Source: Roseovarius sp.
GTDB taxonomy: Bacteria > Pseudomonadota > Alphaproteobacteria > Rhodobacterales > Rhodobacteraceae
Length of the DNA: 64,000 bases
Direction: 5' to 3'
Assembly (NCBI GenBank): GCA_014359765.1
Contig: JACIYT010000011.1
Location: 1-64,000, forward strand
Shown here piece by piece: positions 9,218 to 18,021 of this stretch. Under the pieces are notes generated by a model that was given only the letters and a program-made list of their open reading frames with translations, searched no databases and had not been told where the DNA came from. The translations under genes were made by a program, and so were the position numbers. Numbering within the stretch: position 1 is the stretch's first letter; each line of letters starts with the position of its first letter.

Positions 9218-10202
9218 TCACATCCACCACCACGCGGCCGCGCACCTGCCCCTTGAGGATCTCCGCGCCCAGCCTCGGCAGATCGTCGAGGGTCGCGGGC
9301 ACCACCATTGCCTCGAGCTTCTCCATCGGCAGGTCGCGCGCGATCCGGCCCCAGGCGCGGAGGCGATTCTCATGGGGCTGCATGACGCTGTCGATGCCGA
9401 GCAGGTTCACCGCCCGCAACAGGAACGGAATCACCGTCGCCGGCAGCGCCGCACCCCCCGCGAGCCCCACGGCGGCAACGCTTGCGCCATATTTCATCTG
9501 CCCCAGCACCCGCGCCAGCATCGTGCCCCCCACGGCATCGACACAGCCCGCCCAGGTCTCGGACTCGAGCGGGCGCTTCACGGTCTCGTTGATCTCCTCG
9601 CGCGGCACGATCTGCGTGGCGCCCAGCCCGCGCAGATAGCCCTCCTGCTCGGGCCGTCCGGTGACGGCGGCCACCTCATGGCCCAGATGCGCGAGAATCG
9701 CGGTCGCGACCGACCCCACGCCGCCGGCCGCCCCGGTCACCAGCACCGGGCCATGCCCCGGCACCAGCCCATGATCCTCGAGCGCCATCACCGCCAGCAT
9801 CGCGGTGAAGCCCGCCGTGCCCACCGCCATCGCCTGACGGGTGCTCAGCCCCTCGGGCAGCGGCACCAGCCAGTCGGCCTTGACGCGGGCCTTTTGCGCA
9901 TAGCCGCCCCAATGCGCCTCGCCCACGCGCCAGCCGGTGAGCACCACCTTGTCGCCCGGCTTGTAGCGGGCGTCGCTGCTCGCCTCGACGGTGCCGGCAA
10001 AATCGATCCCCGGCACATGGGGGTATTTGCGCACGAGGCCCCCGCCCGGCCCGATGCAGAGCCCGTCCTTGTAATTCACGGTGGAATATTCCACCGCGAC
10101 CGTCACCTCGGCCTGGGGCAGATCGCTCTCGGCGATCTCGCGCACGGCGGCGGAGGTCTTGCCGGTCTCGGCGTCCTTTTCGACCACAAGCGCCCTGATC
10201 AT
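9210..10202 (-). CDS. acuI: Acrylyl-CoA reductase (NADPH), AcuI/YhdH family
   Basis: Zinc-independent medium-chain reductase converting acryloyl-CoA to propionyl-CoA. In Rhodobacteraceae this step belongs to DMSP/acrylate and 3-hydroxypropionate metabolism. The 330-residue product shows YSTVNYKDGL, PHVPGIDFAGTV, the cofactor loop VTGAAGGVGSVA and LGIDSVM, all characteristic of YhdH/AcuI. The ATG at 10200-10202 is preferred over an upstream GTG because GGAGGA sits 7 bases before the ATG but only 1 base before the GTG. No DMSP lyase or acuR gene is adjacent, so the pathway role here is not shown by context. Confidence 0.9.
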   Translation of the reverse strand: MIRALVVEKDAETGKTSAAVREIAESDLPQAEVTVAVEYSTVNYKDGLCIGPGGGLVRKYPHVPGIDFAGTVEASSDARYKPGDKVVLTGWRVGEAHWGGYAQKARVKADWLVPLPEGLSTRQAMAVGTAGFTAMLAVMALEDHGLVPGHGPVLVTGAAGGVGSVATAILAHLGHEVAAVTGRPEQEGYLRGLGATQIVPREEINETVKRPLESETWAGCVDAVGGTMLARVLGQMKYGASVAAVGLAGGAALPATVIPFLLRAVNLLGIDSVMQPHENRLRAWGRIARDLPMEKLEAMVVPATLDDLPRLGAEILKGQVRGRVVVDVNG

Positions 10203-10216
10203 CGTCACATCCTCCT

Positions 10217-10238
10217 CTTCATCTTTCCGGAAATACTC
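10217..10238 (-). repeat. 22-nt dispersed intergenic motif, copy 1
   Basis: Minus-strand GAGTATTT followed by four variable bases and AAAGATGAAG. Near-identical copies lie at 48793-48814 (minus) and 57331-57352 (plus). Here it lies between the DUF1326 gene and acuI, next to hairpins and just upstream of the acuI ribosome-binding site. Confidence 0.7.
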
Positions 10239-10239
10239 T

Positions 10240-10293
10240 CCCCGAAGGGGACGAGAAAATTCGTGCGAATTTTCTCGGGCGTCGCGCAGCGAC
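10240..10293 (-). terminator. Three stacked hairpins 3' of the DUF1326 gene
   Basis: Within 54 bases are three inverted repeats: CGTCGC-GCA-GCGACG (10279-10293), a perfect 12-bp arm pair CGAGAAAATTCG (10252-10277, 2-base spacer), and CCCC-GAA-GGGG (10240-10250). In minus-strand order they follow the DUF1326 stop at 10296. The central repeat is symmetrical and has A and T runs on both sides, so it could terminate in either direction. Confidence 0.5.
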
Positions 10294-10295
10294 GG

Positions 10296-10925
10296 TCAGC
10301 GGGGCCCCTTCCAGTCGATCGCGCAGATCTCGGCGCTGCGCCCGTCGAAATCCCACACCCGGCCAAAGGCGCGCACGCGGCCCTTGGTGGCGGTGGCCAC
10401 GGTGATATCGGGCCCCATCCAGTATTCGGTATTGGTCACGACGATCTCGGCGCCCTTGTGACCCTCGACGGGCACCACCTCGCCCTGGATCTTCCTGCCC
10501 ACCATCAGGCGGCGGGCCTTGCCTTCGGTCTCGAAGATGACCGGCGCGCGCTCGGCGCCCAGGAATTCGCTGACCAGCACCCCGAAGAGGCCCGTCGTGC
10601 CGCGCGCGCGCCCCGAGAAGATGTTCACCAGCCCCTCATAGGCCGCATCGCTCGCGCGCTCGTCGATGAAGGCCGCGGCCTTCCAGTTGCCGCGCGCCAT
10701 GAGGCCGGGGATTTCCAGCATCAGGCCCACGTTGAGGCCGCTCAGGTCCGCATCGCCATAATGGCCCGCGTCGATGCGCACGCCCGACCAGGCCTGGCAA
10801 TGGCCCTCGGTCGGCGGGTGCTTGCCCAGCGAGACCACGCAGGGGCAGAACACCGTGCAGTTGCAGTTGAGGATCAGCTCCCCCTTGATCGCCCAGGGCA
10901 CCGTGCCCACCATATCCAGGGCCAT
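10296..10925 (-). CDS. DUF1326 domain protein
   Basis: Protein of 209 residues matching my recollection of the DUF1326 family; biochemical function unknown. It has no signal peptide. The N-terminus carries a dense Cys cluster, NCNCTVFCPC, with Cys at 21, 23, 27 and 29, which suggests metal binding (inference). The next gene upstream, 15 bases away, encodes a DUF2182 membrane protein; these two families commonly occur together. A start at ATG 10923-10925 is supported by a GGAGAG-like SD. Confidence 0.8.
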   Translation of the reverse strand: MALDMVGTVPWAIKGELILNCNCTVFCPCVVSLGKHPPTEGHCQAWSGVRIDAGHYGDADLSGLNVGLMLEIPGLMARGNWKAAAFIDERASDAAYEGLVNIFSGRARGTTGLFGVLVSEFLGAERAPVIFETEGKARRLMVGRKIQGEVVPVEGHKGAEIVVTNTEYWMGPDITVATATKGRVRAFGRVWDFDGRSAEICAIDWKGPR

Positions 10926-10940
10926 GATATCTCTCCTCTT

Positions 10941-11702
10941 TCAGAATGTCGTGAACAGGACCCAGGGCGCGGCGGCCAGCAGCGCCATCCCCAGGGGGCG
11001 TGTCAGCCAGCGGCCGGGCCGGGGCAGTTTTTCCAGCGCCATGATGAGCGTCGCCAGCCCCATGAAGGCGAGGTTCATCACGCCCCCCACGAAGGCCAGC
11101 GCCATCAGCGCCCAGCAGCACCCGAGGCACACGAGCCCGAGCCGCAGCCCGTTGCGCCATGCGCCCTCGTCCCAGTGCTGCATGAAGAAGCCGAGCGGCT
11201 GGCGGCATCTCGAAAGGCACGCCGCCTTGGCAGGGCTGAACTGCCAGGCCCCGGCCAGCGCCAGCAGCCCCGCAGAGAGAGGCCCCGAGCGGCTGTCGCC
11301 GAAGGCGGTGATCAGCCCCGCGTCAAGGAGCGCCATCTGCGCGCCCGCCGCCAGCGCCGAAAAGCCCAGCCAGACCGTCAGATACCCCGCCATCAGCGCG
11401 CCGGGCCGCGTCCTGGCGCCATGGCCCAGATCCGCGTAGGTGACGAGCGCGGGCAGGACCGTGGGCGCCATCATCGCCGCCGACATCAGCGCCCACATGA
11501 GGGTGACGCGGGCAAACCCGGCGGCATCGGGTGTCAGGATGCAGAGGCTGGCGAGGAAATCCGCCCCGTAGATCGCGGCACCCGCGCGCAGCTCCGCCGC
11601 CGGCAGCGCCATGGCATAGAGCAGCCCCCAGGCCCCGAGGATGAGCGCATAGAGCATCAGCCATTCCGCGCCCCCCATGCGCCTGATCCGTGCCGTGATC
11701 AT
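10941..11702 (-). CDS. DUF2182 multi-pass membrane protein
   Basis: Predicted integral membrane protein of 253 residues from the ATG at 11700-11702, preceded by AGGGGG. A TTG at 11760-11762 would add 20 residues but overlaps the candidate operator region. About six or seven hydrophobic segments are visible. Motifs include TLMWALMSAAMMAPT in the first half, CLSRCRQP in a loop, and LVCLGCCWALM in a later helix. The family is usually annotated only as a predicted metal-binding membrane protein. Pairs with the DUF1326 gene downstream. Confidence 0.8.
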   Translation of the reverse strand: MITARIRRMGGAEWLMLYALILGAWGLLYAMALPAAELRAGAAIYGADFLASLCILTPDAAGFARVTLMWALMSAAMMAPTVLPALVTYADLGHGARTRPGALMAGYLTVWLGFSALAAGAQMALLDAGLITAFGDSRSGPLSAGLLALAGAWQFSPAKAACLSRCRQPLGFFMQHWDEGAWRNGLRLGLVCLGCCWALMALAFVGGVMNLAFMGLATLIMALEKLPRPGRWLTRPLGMALLAAAPWVLFTTF

Positions 11703-11739
11703 CGCCCCCTCCGCTGCCGGTCCCGCTGCTGGTCGGCCC

Positions 11740-11768
11740 TTGACGGGCAAAATGTCAGACAATTAAAT
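11740..11768 (+). promoter_or_regulatory. Candidate promoter of the FadR-type regulator
   Basis: TTGACG (11740-11745), 17 bases, then TTAAAT (11763-11768; 4 of 6 matches to TATAAT). Transcription would begin within a few bases of the ATG at 11778, implying a leaderless or nearly leaderless mRNA. Both GTNNNAC boxes listed separately overlap or abut it. Confidence 0.4.
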
Positions 11769-11776
11769 GTATGACA
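11753..11776 (+). promoter_or_regulatory. Two candidate FadR-family operators
   Basis: TGTCAGACA (11753-11761, perfect palindrome around its centre) and TGTATGACA (11768-11776) both carry the GTNNNAC core typical of FadR-subfamily GntR operators. They lie in the divergent gap between the DUF2182 gene and the regulator gene, one in the promoter spacer and one touching the ATG. Autoregulation plus control of the DUF2182/DUF1326 pair is the simplest reading. Confidence 0.5.
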
Positions 11777-11777
11777 A

Positions 11778-12512
11778 ATGAAAATCGACCCGGACAACAA
11801 GGCCGGCCTGTCGGAACAGATCGCCGAAGCCATCCGCGAGGAGATCGTCGCGGGCCGCCTCATCGTCGATGCGCGCCTGCCCTCCGAGGCGGAGCTGGCG
11901 GATCATTTCGCCGTCTCGCGCCCCACCGTGCGCGAGGCGCTCAAGCGGCTGGCGGCGCAGGCGCTCATCCGCACCCAGCGCGGGGCCTTTGGCGGGGCCT
12001 TCGTCAACCGCCTCAGCTACACCGAGGCCTATGGCCAGCAGATCACCACATCGACGCTGCTGCTCAGCATGAACGAGGTCAGTTTCGACGTGGCCTGCGA
12101 GGCGCGCTATGCGCTGGAACGTGCATGCACGCCGCTCGCGGCCCTGCGCCGCACGCCCGACACGCTGGCCACCATGCGCGCCGAGATCCACCGGCAGGCG
12201 CAGCCCGGCCTGACCGATGAGGCGTTCTGCGCCTCGGACGTGGCCTTTCACCGGGCGCTGGTCGATAGCGCGGGCAACCCGGTGCTCAGCTACCAGCTTG
12301 CCGGCGCGGTCGAGGCGATGCAGCCGCTGATGAACATGATCACCTTCACCGCGCGCTCGCGCGGGGCGATCGTGGGGCTTCACGCCCGCATCGCCGACGC
12401 GCTGGAGCGTCAGTCGGCCGAGGCGGCCGAGGCGGCGCTGTCGGAGCTGGAGGCCTATACGCTCACGCTGGGGCGCGATGTCATGGCGGCCCGCGCGCGG
12501 GCGAAGGCGTAG
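11778..12512 (+). CDS. FadR-subfamily GntR transcriptional regulator
   Basis: DNA-binding regulator of 244 residues. The N-terminal winged helix is typical (LPSEAELADHFAVSRPTVRE, residues about 34-53). The remainder is an all-helical FCD ligand-binding domain with FHRALVDSAGNP and the later His in GLHARIADAL, residues that usually help bind a metal and an organic acid. The effector cannot be named from sequence. It is divergent from the DUF2182/DUF1326 pair, with candidate operators in between. Confidence 0.88.
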   Translation: MKIDPDNKAGLSEQIAEAIREEIVAGRLIVDARLPSEAELADHFAVSRPTVREALKRLAAQALIRTQRGAFGGAFVNRLSYTEAYGQQITTSTLLLSMNEVSFDVACEARYALERACTPLAALRRTPDTLATMRAEIHRQAQPGLTDEAFCASDVAFHRALVDSAGNPVLSYQLAGAVEAMQPLMNMITFTARSRGAIVGLHARIADALERQSAEAAEAALSELEAYTLTLGRDVMAARARAKA

Positions 12513-12663
12513 GGAGAGGCGGCGCGCCCTGGCCTGTTGCTGCCATGTGCCGAAGCCGCGTATTGGCGGGCCGCGGTGCGGCGTTCCAACGTCAGTTTGG
12601 CGGCACTTTATCTCGCCAGATCCGAAAAACCTCATGGCATCGCGCAAGCGGCAGCCAGATCGC

Positions 12664-12723
12664 CGTGCCGGGGGGGGCCGGCGATGCGCGGCGGCGCGCC
12701 AGGGCGCGCCTCGATTCCGCGCA
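12664..12723 (-). repeat. Relic of the A/B mosaic repeat
   Basis: In the 246-base gap between convergent genes. Two blocks match the A/B junction of the element at 16-381 read on the other strand: TGCGCGGCGGCGCG near 12685-12698 and CGCGCCTCGATTCCGCGCA at 12705-12723 (18 of 19 positions as in the 43687-43907 copy). No terminal repeats remain. The rest of the gap holds nothing I recognise. Confidence 0.55.
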
Positions 12724-12758
12724 AGGGGCTTCTATCCAACGTCGCCTTCAGGCCAGCA

Positions 12759-13952
12759 TCAGACCTGCCCCCGCGCCTCGATCGCCTGTCCCGCCGCCCA
12801 GCCCGAGGACCAGGCCCATTGAAAATTGTATCCCCCCAGCCAGCCGGTCACATCCACCGCCTCGCCGATGGCGAACAGCCCCGGCAGGAGGCGCGATTCC
12901 ATCGTGGCGGAGTGGAGGCCATGGGTGTCGATGCCGCCGAGCGTCACCTCGGCGGTGCGATAGCCCTCCGAGCCGGTGGGGCGCAGTTCCCAGCTGCGCA
13001 GCGCGGTGACGAGCGCGCTCAGTCGCGCGTCGGACTGGTCCCCGAGATTGCCCGCGAGGGCGAGCGAGGGGGTGAGGTGGCTGACCAGCTTGCCCGGCAG
13101 GTGATGGCCGAGCGCGGTGGTCAGGTTGCGGCGGCCCGCGTTCCGGCGCGCGGCGCGCAGGCTCTCGAGGAGCGTTCCGGCCGGGTCGAGATCGAGGCAG
13201 ATCGCGTCGCCCTCGCGCCAGAAGGAGGAAATTTGCAGGATGGCCGGGCCGGAAAGGCCGCGATGGGTGAAGAGCGCGGCCTCCGCGAACCCCGTGCCGT
13301 TGCAGGCTGCGCGCACCGGCAGCGCGACCCCCGCGAGCCCGGCAAAGGGCGCGTCGGAGAATGTCAGCGGCACCAGCGCCGGGCGGGTTTCGGTCACGGC
13401 ATGGCCGAAGCGGCGGGCAATGTCGTAGGCAAGGCCCGTGGCCCCCATCTTCGGGATCGACTTGCCCCCCGTGGCCAGCACGAGGTTGCGGGCGGTGACA
13501 TCCACCCGCGCCCCCTCGCGTTCGAGCACGGCGCGAAAGCGCGTGCCGTCATGGCCGAGATCGACCACCCGCGTCGAAAGCCACAGATCGGCCCCCGCGC
13601 GGCGCGCCTCGGCCAGCAGCATCGCCACGATCTGCGTGGCGCGCCCGTCGCAAAACAGCTGCCCCAGCGTCTTTTCGTGCCAGGCGATGCCGTGGCGCGC
13701 CACCAGGTCGAGGAAATCCCATTGCGTATAGCGCGCGAGCGCCGATTTGCAGAAATGCGGATTGGCCGAGAGGAAATTCTCCGGCCCTGTGTGGAGATTT
13801 GTGAAATTGCAGCGCCCGCCACCGGAGATGCGGATCTTCTCGCCCGGGGCGCGGGCGTGGTCGATCACCAGAACCCCGGGCCCGGCATGGGCCGCGCACA
13901 TCAGCCCGGCCGCGCCCGCGCCGAGGATCAGGGTGGAAACCGCGCACGTCAT
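12759..13952 (-). CDS. YhiN/HI0933-family FAD-binding oxidoreductase
   Basis: Predicted cytoplasmic flavoprotein of 397 residues; substrate unknown. It has the dinucleotide-binding ILGAGAAGLMCA near the N-terminus, then GEKIRISGGGRCNFTN, the family hallmark, LVLATGGKSIPKMG in the middle, and a C-terminal GEAVDVTGWLGGYNFQWA that closes the FAD site. The ATG at 13950-13952 starts just before the first strand; a TTG ten codons upstream is less likely. Stands alone between the FadR-type regulator (convergent) and ftsW (divergent). Confidence 0.88.
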   Translation of the reverse strand: MTCAVSTLILGAGAAGLMCAAHAGPGVLVIDHARAPGEKIRISGGGRCNFTNLHTGPENFLSANPHFCKSALARYTQWDFLDLVARHGIAWHEKTLGQLFCDGRATQIVAMLLAEARRAGADLWLSTRVVDLGHDGTRFRAVLEREGARVDVTARNLVLATGGKSIPKMGATGLAYDIARRFGHAVTETRPALVPLTFSDAPFAGLAGVALPVRAACNGTGFAEAALFTHRGLSGPAILQISSFWREGDAICLDLDPAGTLLESLRAARRNAGRRNLTTALGHHLPGKLVSHLTPSLALAGNLGDQSDARLSALVTALRSWELRPTGSEGYRTAEVTLGGIDTHGLHSATMESRLLPGLFAIGEAVDVTGWLGGYNFQWAWSSGWAAGQAIEARGQV

Positions 13953-14074
13953 GGCGCAGGCACTGACGCGAAAACCCGCCAATTGGCAAGAGGTTCTGGC
14001 GCGATGCCCGAAATGCGGCTAGACTGTGGCCCGAGACCCCGCAAAGGGGCGAACCTTGACGAGGCGGCAGGCAG

Positions 14075-15238
14075 ATGACGGAAATGGTCTATGGGGCAGT
14101 GCCCCTGCGGGACGTGGAGCCCGTTCTTCCCCGGTGGTGGCGCACGATCGACAAGTGGTCGCTGTTCTCGGTGCTGCTGCTCTTTGTCATCGGGATCCTG
14201 CTGGGGCTTGCGGCCTCGGTGCCGCTGGCGGAGAAGAACGGCTTTGCGCCCTTTCATTATGTGCAGCGGCAGGTGGCCTTTGGCGCGGTGGCGCTGGTTG
14301 CGATGCTTCTGGTCTCGATGCAGCGCCCCGAGACGGTGCGCCGGCTCGCGGTGCTGGGGTTTCTGGGCGCGCTGCTGGCGCTGATGTTCCTGCCGGTCCT
14401 GGGCACGGATTTCGGCAAGGGGGCGGTGCGGTGGTACAGCCTCGGCTTTGCCTCGGTGCAGCCTTCGGAATTCCTCAAGCCGGTCTTTGTCGTCGCCGCC
14501 GCCTGGATGATCGCGGCGAGCCAGGAGATCGGCGGGCCGCCGGGGCGGCTTTGGTCCTTCGGTCTCATGGTGGTGATCCTCGGCTTTCTCGCCATGCAGC
14601 CCGATTTCGGTCAGGCGGCGCTGGTGCTGTTCGGCTGGGGGGTGATGTGGTTCGTGAGCGGCGCGCCGGTGACGCTGTTGCTGATCATGGCGGGGGCGGT
14701 GGTCGTGGCGGGCAGCCTCGCCTATGCCAGCTCCGAGCATTTCGCGCGCCGCATCGACGGGTTTCTCAGCCCCGAGCTGGACCCCACCACGCAGCTCGGC
14801 TTTGCCACCAACGCGATCCGCGAGGGCGGCTTCTTCGGGGTGGGCGTGGGCGAGGGGCAGGTGAAATGGTCGCTGCCCGATGCGCATACCGATTTCATCA
14901 TCGCGGTGGCGGCGGAGGAATACGGGCTGGTTCTCGTGCTGGCGATCATCGTGCTTTACGCGGGTATCGTGCTGCGGTCGCTCCTGCGGCTGATGCGTGA
15001 GCGCGATCCGTTCATTCGCCTGGCCGGCACGGGGCTCGCGGTGATCTTCGGCGCGCAGGCGATGATCAACATGGGCGTGGCGGTGCGGCTTCTGCCGGCC
15101 AAGGGCATGACGCTGCCCTTCGTGAGCTATGGGGGCTCGTCGCTCGTGGCGGGGGGGATCATGCTGGGAATGCTGCTGGCCTTCACGCGGACGCGGCCGC
15201 AGGGGCAGATCGGCGACATCCTGCGGGGGCGGCGGTGA
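14075..15238 (+). CDS. ftsW: Peptidoglycan glycosyltransferase FtsW
   Basis: SEDS-family polymerase working with FtsI at the septum. The 387-residue product has about ten membrane segments. The large periplasmic loop and the signature [20 protein letters not shown] followed by FVSYGGSS near the C-terminus are clear. First gene of the plus-strand ftsW-murG-murC run, overlapping murG by four bases (GTGA). In most relatives ftsW lies downstream of mraY/murD on the same strand; here it lies about 6 kb away from mraZ and points the other way. Confidence 0.96.
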   Translation: MTEMVYGAVPLRDVEPVLPRWWRTIDKWSLFSVLLLFVIGILLGLAASVPLAEKNGFAPFHYVQRQVAFGAVALVAMLLVSMQRPETVRRLAVLGFLGALLALMFLPVLGTDFGKGAVRWYSLGFASVQPSEFLKPVFVVAAAWMIAASQEIGGPPGRLWSFGLMVVILGFLAMQPDFGQAALVLFGWGVMWFVSGAPVTLLLIMAGAVVVAGSLAYASSEHFARRIDGFLSPELDPTTQLGFATNAIREGGFFGVGVGEGQVKWSLPDAHTDFIIAVAAEEYGLVLVLAIIVLYAGIVLRSLLRLMRERDPFIRLAGTGLAVIFGAQAMINMGVAVRLLPAKGMTLPFVSYGGSSLVAGGIMLGMLLAFTRTRPQGQIGDILRGRR

Positions 15239-16329
15239 GCGCGCCGCTGCTGGTCATCGCCGCCGGTGGCACCGGCGGGCACATGTTCCCGGCGCAGGCG
15301 CTGGCCGAGGTCATGCTTCGGCGCGGCTGGCGGGTGCGGCTGAGCACGGATGCGCGCGGCGCGCGCTACACGGGCGGCTTTCCGCATTCGGTCGAGGTGG
15401 TGCAGGTGGCCAGCGCGACCTTTGCGCGTGGTGGTCTCTTGAACAAGCTGCTGGCGCCCCTGCATATCGCGGGCGGTGTCCTCGGCACGGTGCTGCGGAT
15501 GCTGCGCGAGCGCCCCGACATGGTCGTGGGCTTTGGCGGCTATCCCTCGATCCCGGCGCTGGCGGCGGCGGTGGTCTTGCGGCTGCCGCGCATGGTGCAT
15601 GAGCAGAACGGTATCCCCGGCCGGGTGAACCGGCTTTTCGCGCGGCGCGTCGATCTGGTGGCCTGCGGCACCTGGCCCACCACCCTGCCCGAGGGGGCGG
15701 TGGCCGAGCATGTCGGCAACCCGGTGCGCGCCTCGGTGCTCGAGCGCGCGGGCGCGCCCTATATTCCGCCCGGCGATTATCCGATGTCGGTGCTGGTGAT
15801 CGGCGGCAGCCAGGGCGCGCGCATCCTGAGCGACGTGGTGCCCGGGGCCATCGCCGCGCTGCCGGACGCGTTCCTGCGCAATATCCGCGTGAGCCATCAG
15901 GCCCGCGAGGAGGATATCGCGCGCGTCGCGCGGGCCTATGCGGGCGCGGGGATCGACGCCGATGTGCAGCCCTTCTTTCGGGACGTGGCGCGGCGGATGA
16001 GCGAGGCGCAGCTTGTCATCAGCCGGGCAGGTGCGTCGAGCCTCGCCGATCTGGCGGCCATCGGGCGGCCCGCGATCCTCATCCCCTATGCCGCCGCCGC
16101 CGACGACCACCAGAGCGCCAATGCGCGCGGGCTGGTGGGGGCAGGGGGCGCGATCCTCATCCCCGAGAGCCGCCTTGACATCGCCACGCTGGCCACGCAG
16201 ATCGCCGCCGTTCTGGGCGATCCGAAAGGGGCCGCACTGATGGCTGCTGCCGCGCTCTCGCAGGGGCGGCCCGAGGCGGCCGAGCGGCTGGCCGATCTGG
16301 TCGAAGATCTGTCAAGGAAAGGACACTGA
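15235..16329 (+). CDS. murG: Lipid II synthase MurG
   Basis: Transfers GlcNAc from UDP-GlcNAc to lipid I on the cytoplasmic face of the membrane. The 364-residue product starts with the Gly-rich [12 protein letters not shown], has [11 protein letters not shown] and [12 protein letters not shown] in the N-terminal domain and VIGGSQGAR at the start of the C-terminal GT-B domain. The start is GTG at 15235-15237, inside the ftsW stop. murC follows after three bases. Confidence 0.97.
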   Translation: MSAPLLVIAAGGTGGHMFPAQALAEVMLRRGWRVRLSTDARGARYTGGFPHSVEVVQVASATFARGGLLNKLLAPLHIAGGVLGTVLRMLRERPDMVVGFGGYPSIPALAAAVVLRLPRMVHEQNGIPGRVNRLFARRVDLVACGTWPTTLPEGAVAEHVGNPVRASVLERAGAPYIPPGDYPMSVLVIGGSQGARILSDVVPGAIAALPDAFLRNIRVSHQAREEDIARVARAYAGAGIDADVQPFFRDVARRMSEAQLVISRAGASSLADLAAIGRPAILIPYAAAADDHQSANARGLVGAGGAILIPESRLDIATLATQIAAVLGDPKGAALMAAAALSQGRPEAAERLADLVEDLSRKGH

Positions 16330-16332
16330 CGC

Positions 16333-17730
16333 ATGAACGCCGCCACCAAGCTGCCCATGGATGTGGGCGCGTTGCATTTCGTGGGAATCGGCGGAATCGG
16401 CATGTCGGGCATTGCCGAGGTGCTGATCAATCTCGGCTACGAGGTGCAGGGCTCGGACCTCAAGGCGTCGAAGATCACCGAGCGGCTGGAGGGGCTTGGC
16501 GCGCGGGTCATGATCGGGCAGCGCGCGGAAAATCTCGCGGGCGCCGAGGTGGTGGTGATCTCTTCGGCGATCAAGCCGGGCAACGCGGAGCTTGACGAGG
16601 CGCGCCGTTGCGGCCTGCCGGTGGTGCGCCGCGCCGAGATGCTGGCCGAGCTGATGCGGCTCAAGTCCAACATCGCGGTGGCGGGCACCCATGGCAAGAC
16701 CACCACCACCACGCTGGTGGCCGAATTGCTGGTCAAGGGGGGCATTGACCCCACGGTGATCAATGGCGGGGTGATCCACGCCTATGGCTCCAACGCGCGG
16801 ATGGGGCAGGGGGAATGGATGGTGGTCGAGGCCGACGAGAGCGACGGCACCTTCAACCGCCTGCCCGCCACCATCGCCATCGTCACCAATATCGACCCCG
16901 AGCATATGGAACACTGGGGCACGATCGAGCGGCTGCGCCAGGGATTCACCGATTTCGTCTCCAACATCCCGTTCTACGGGCTGGCCGTGTGCTGCACCGA
17001 TCACCCGGAGGTGCAGGCGCTGGTCGGGCGCATCACCGACCGGCGGGTGGTGAGCTTCGGCTTCAACGCGCAGGCCGATGTGCGCGCGGTGAACCTGCGC
17101 TATGAGGGCGGCGTGGCACATTTCGACATCGCGCTTCAGGCCGAGGGCCGGCTGATCGAAGGCTGCACCCTGCCCATGCCGGGCGATCACAATGTCTCGA
17201 ATGCGCTGGCCGCCGTCGCCGTGGCGCGGCATCTGGGCGTGCCGCGCGCGGCGATCCGCGAGGCGCTGGCGCAATTCGGTGGCGTCAACCGCCGCTTTAC
17301 CCGCGTGGGCGAGGTGGGCGGCGTGACGGTGATCGACGATTACGGCCATCACCCGGTGGAAATCGCCGCCGTCCTGCGCGCGGCGCGCCAGGCGTGTTCG
17401 GGCCGGGTCATCGCCGTGCATCAGCCGCACCGCTATTCGCGCCTGTCCTCGCTCTTCGAGGAGTTCTGCGCCTGTTTCAACGAGGCCGACGTGGTGGGCA
17501 TCGCCGATGTCTATGCCGCAGGCGAGGCGCCGATCCCCGGTGCCTCGCGCGACGATCTGGTGGCCGGCCTCATCCGCCACGGCCACCGGCAGGCGGTGGC
17601 CATCGGCAGCGAAGACGATCTGGAGGCGCTGGTGCGCGCCGAGGCGCGGCCCGGCGACATGGTGGTGTGCCTCGGCGCCGGCACGATCAGCGCCTGGGCC
17701 AACGGCCTGCCTGCGCGGTTGCGGGGCTAG
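16333..17730 (+). CDS. murC: UDP-N-acetylmuramate:L-alanine ligase MurC
   Basis: Adds L-Ala to UDP-MurNAc, the first step of stem peptide synthesis. The 465-residue product has [13 protein letters not shown] at the N-terminus, the P-loop [10 protein letters not shown] in the first third, and [12 protein letters not shown] in the C-terminal part, all diagnostic of MurC. murB usually comes next in this cluster; here a tRNA gene on the other strand follows instead. Confidence 0.97.
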   Translation: MNAATKLPMDVGALHFVGIGGIGMSGIAEVLINLGYEVQGSDLKASKITERLEGLGARVMIGQRAENLAGAEVVVISSAIKPGNAELDEARRCGLPVVRRAEMLAELMRLKSNIAVAGTHGKTTTTTLVAELLVKGGIDPTVINGGVIHAYGSNARMGQGEWMVVEADESDGTFNRLPATIAIVTNIDPEHMEHWGTIERLRQGFTDFVSNIPFYGLAVCCTDHPEVQALVGRITDRRVVSFGFNAQADVRAVNLRYEGGVAHFDIALQAEGRLIEGCTLPMPGDHNVSNALAAVAVARHLGVPRAAIREALAQFGGVNRRFTRVGEVGGVTVIDDYGHHPVEIAAVLRAARQACSGRVIAVHQPHRYSRLSSLFEEFCACFNEADVVGIADVYAAGEAPIPGASRDDLVAGLIRHGHRQAVAIGSEDDLEALVRAEARPGDMVVCLGAGTISAWANGLPARLRG

Positions 17731-17760
17731 GCGCCTGCCGTGATTTCCACCTGTCGGAAT

Positions 17761-17791
17761 TGAACCACCGGCTTTCTGCCGGTCAGGTTCA
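17761..17791. terminator. Two-part hairpin between murC and tRNA-Lys
   Basis: Outer arms TGAACC/GGTTCA and inner arms CCGGC/GCCGG around a TTTCT loop, 30 bases after the murC stop and 40 bases beyond the 3' end of the convergent tRNA. There is no T-tract. Three ATTCAG hexamers and the palindrome TGAATATTCA (17811-17820) lie between it and the tRNA. Confidence 0.4.
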
Positions 17792-17830
17792 GCGTCGCGA
17801 TTTATTCAGATGAATATTCAGTTGATTCAG

Positions 17831-17906
17831 TGGTGAGCCGTGCAGGATTCGAACCTGCGACCCACTGATTAAAAGTCAGTTGCTCTACCAACTGAGCTAA
17901 CGGCCC
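17831..17906 (-). tRNA. tRNA-Lys (anticodon UUU)
   Basis: 76-nt cloverleaf on the minus strand, starting GGGCCGT and ending ACGGCTC-A-CCA, so the 7-bp acceptor stem pairs with one G-U and CCA is encoded. The D-arm reads TAGCTCAGTTGGTAGAGC, the anticodon stem-loop CTGACTTTTAATCAG with TTT as anticodon, and the T-arm contains GGTTCGAATCC. Confidence 0.97.
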
Positions 17907-18021
17907 ACTAGGGGCGCTATCTAGAAAGGCGGGCGCGGGGGGTCAACCCCGAAAACGCGGGAAAACGCGGCCGCGACAAGGATGCTGGAATTCGCGCCGG
18001 ACTGCGCGTATATGCGCGCCC

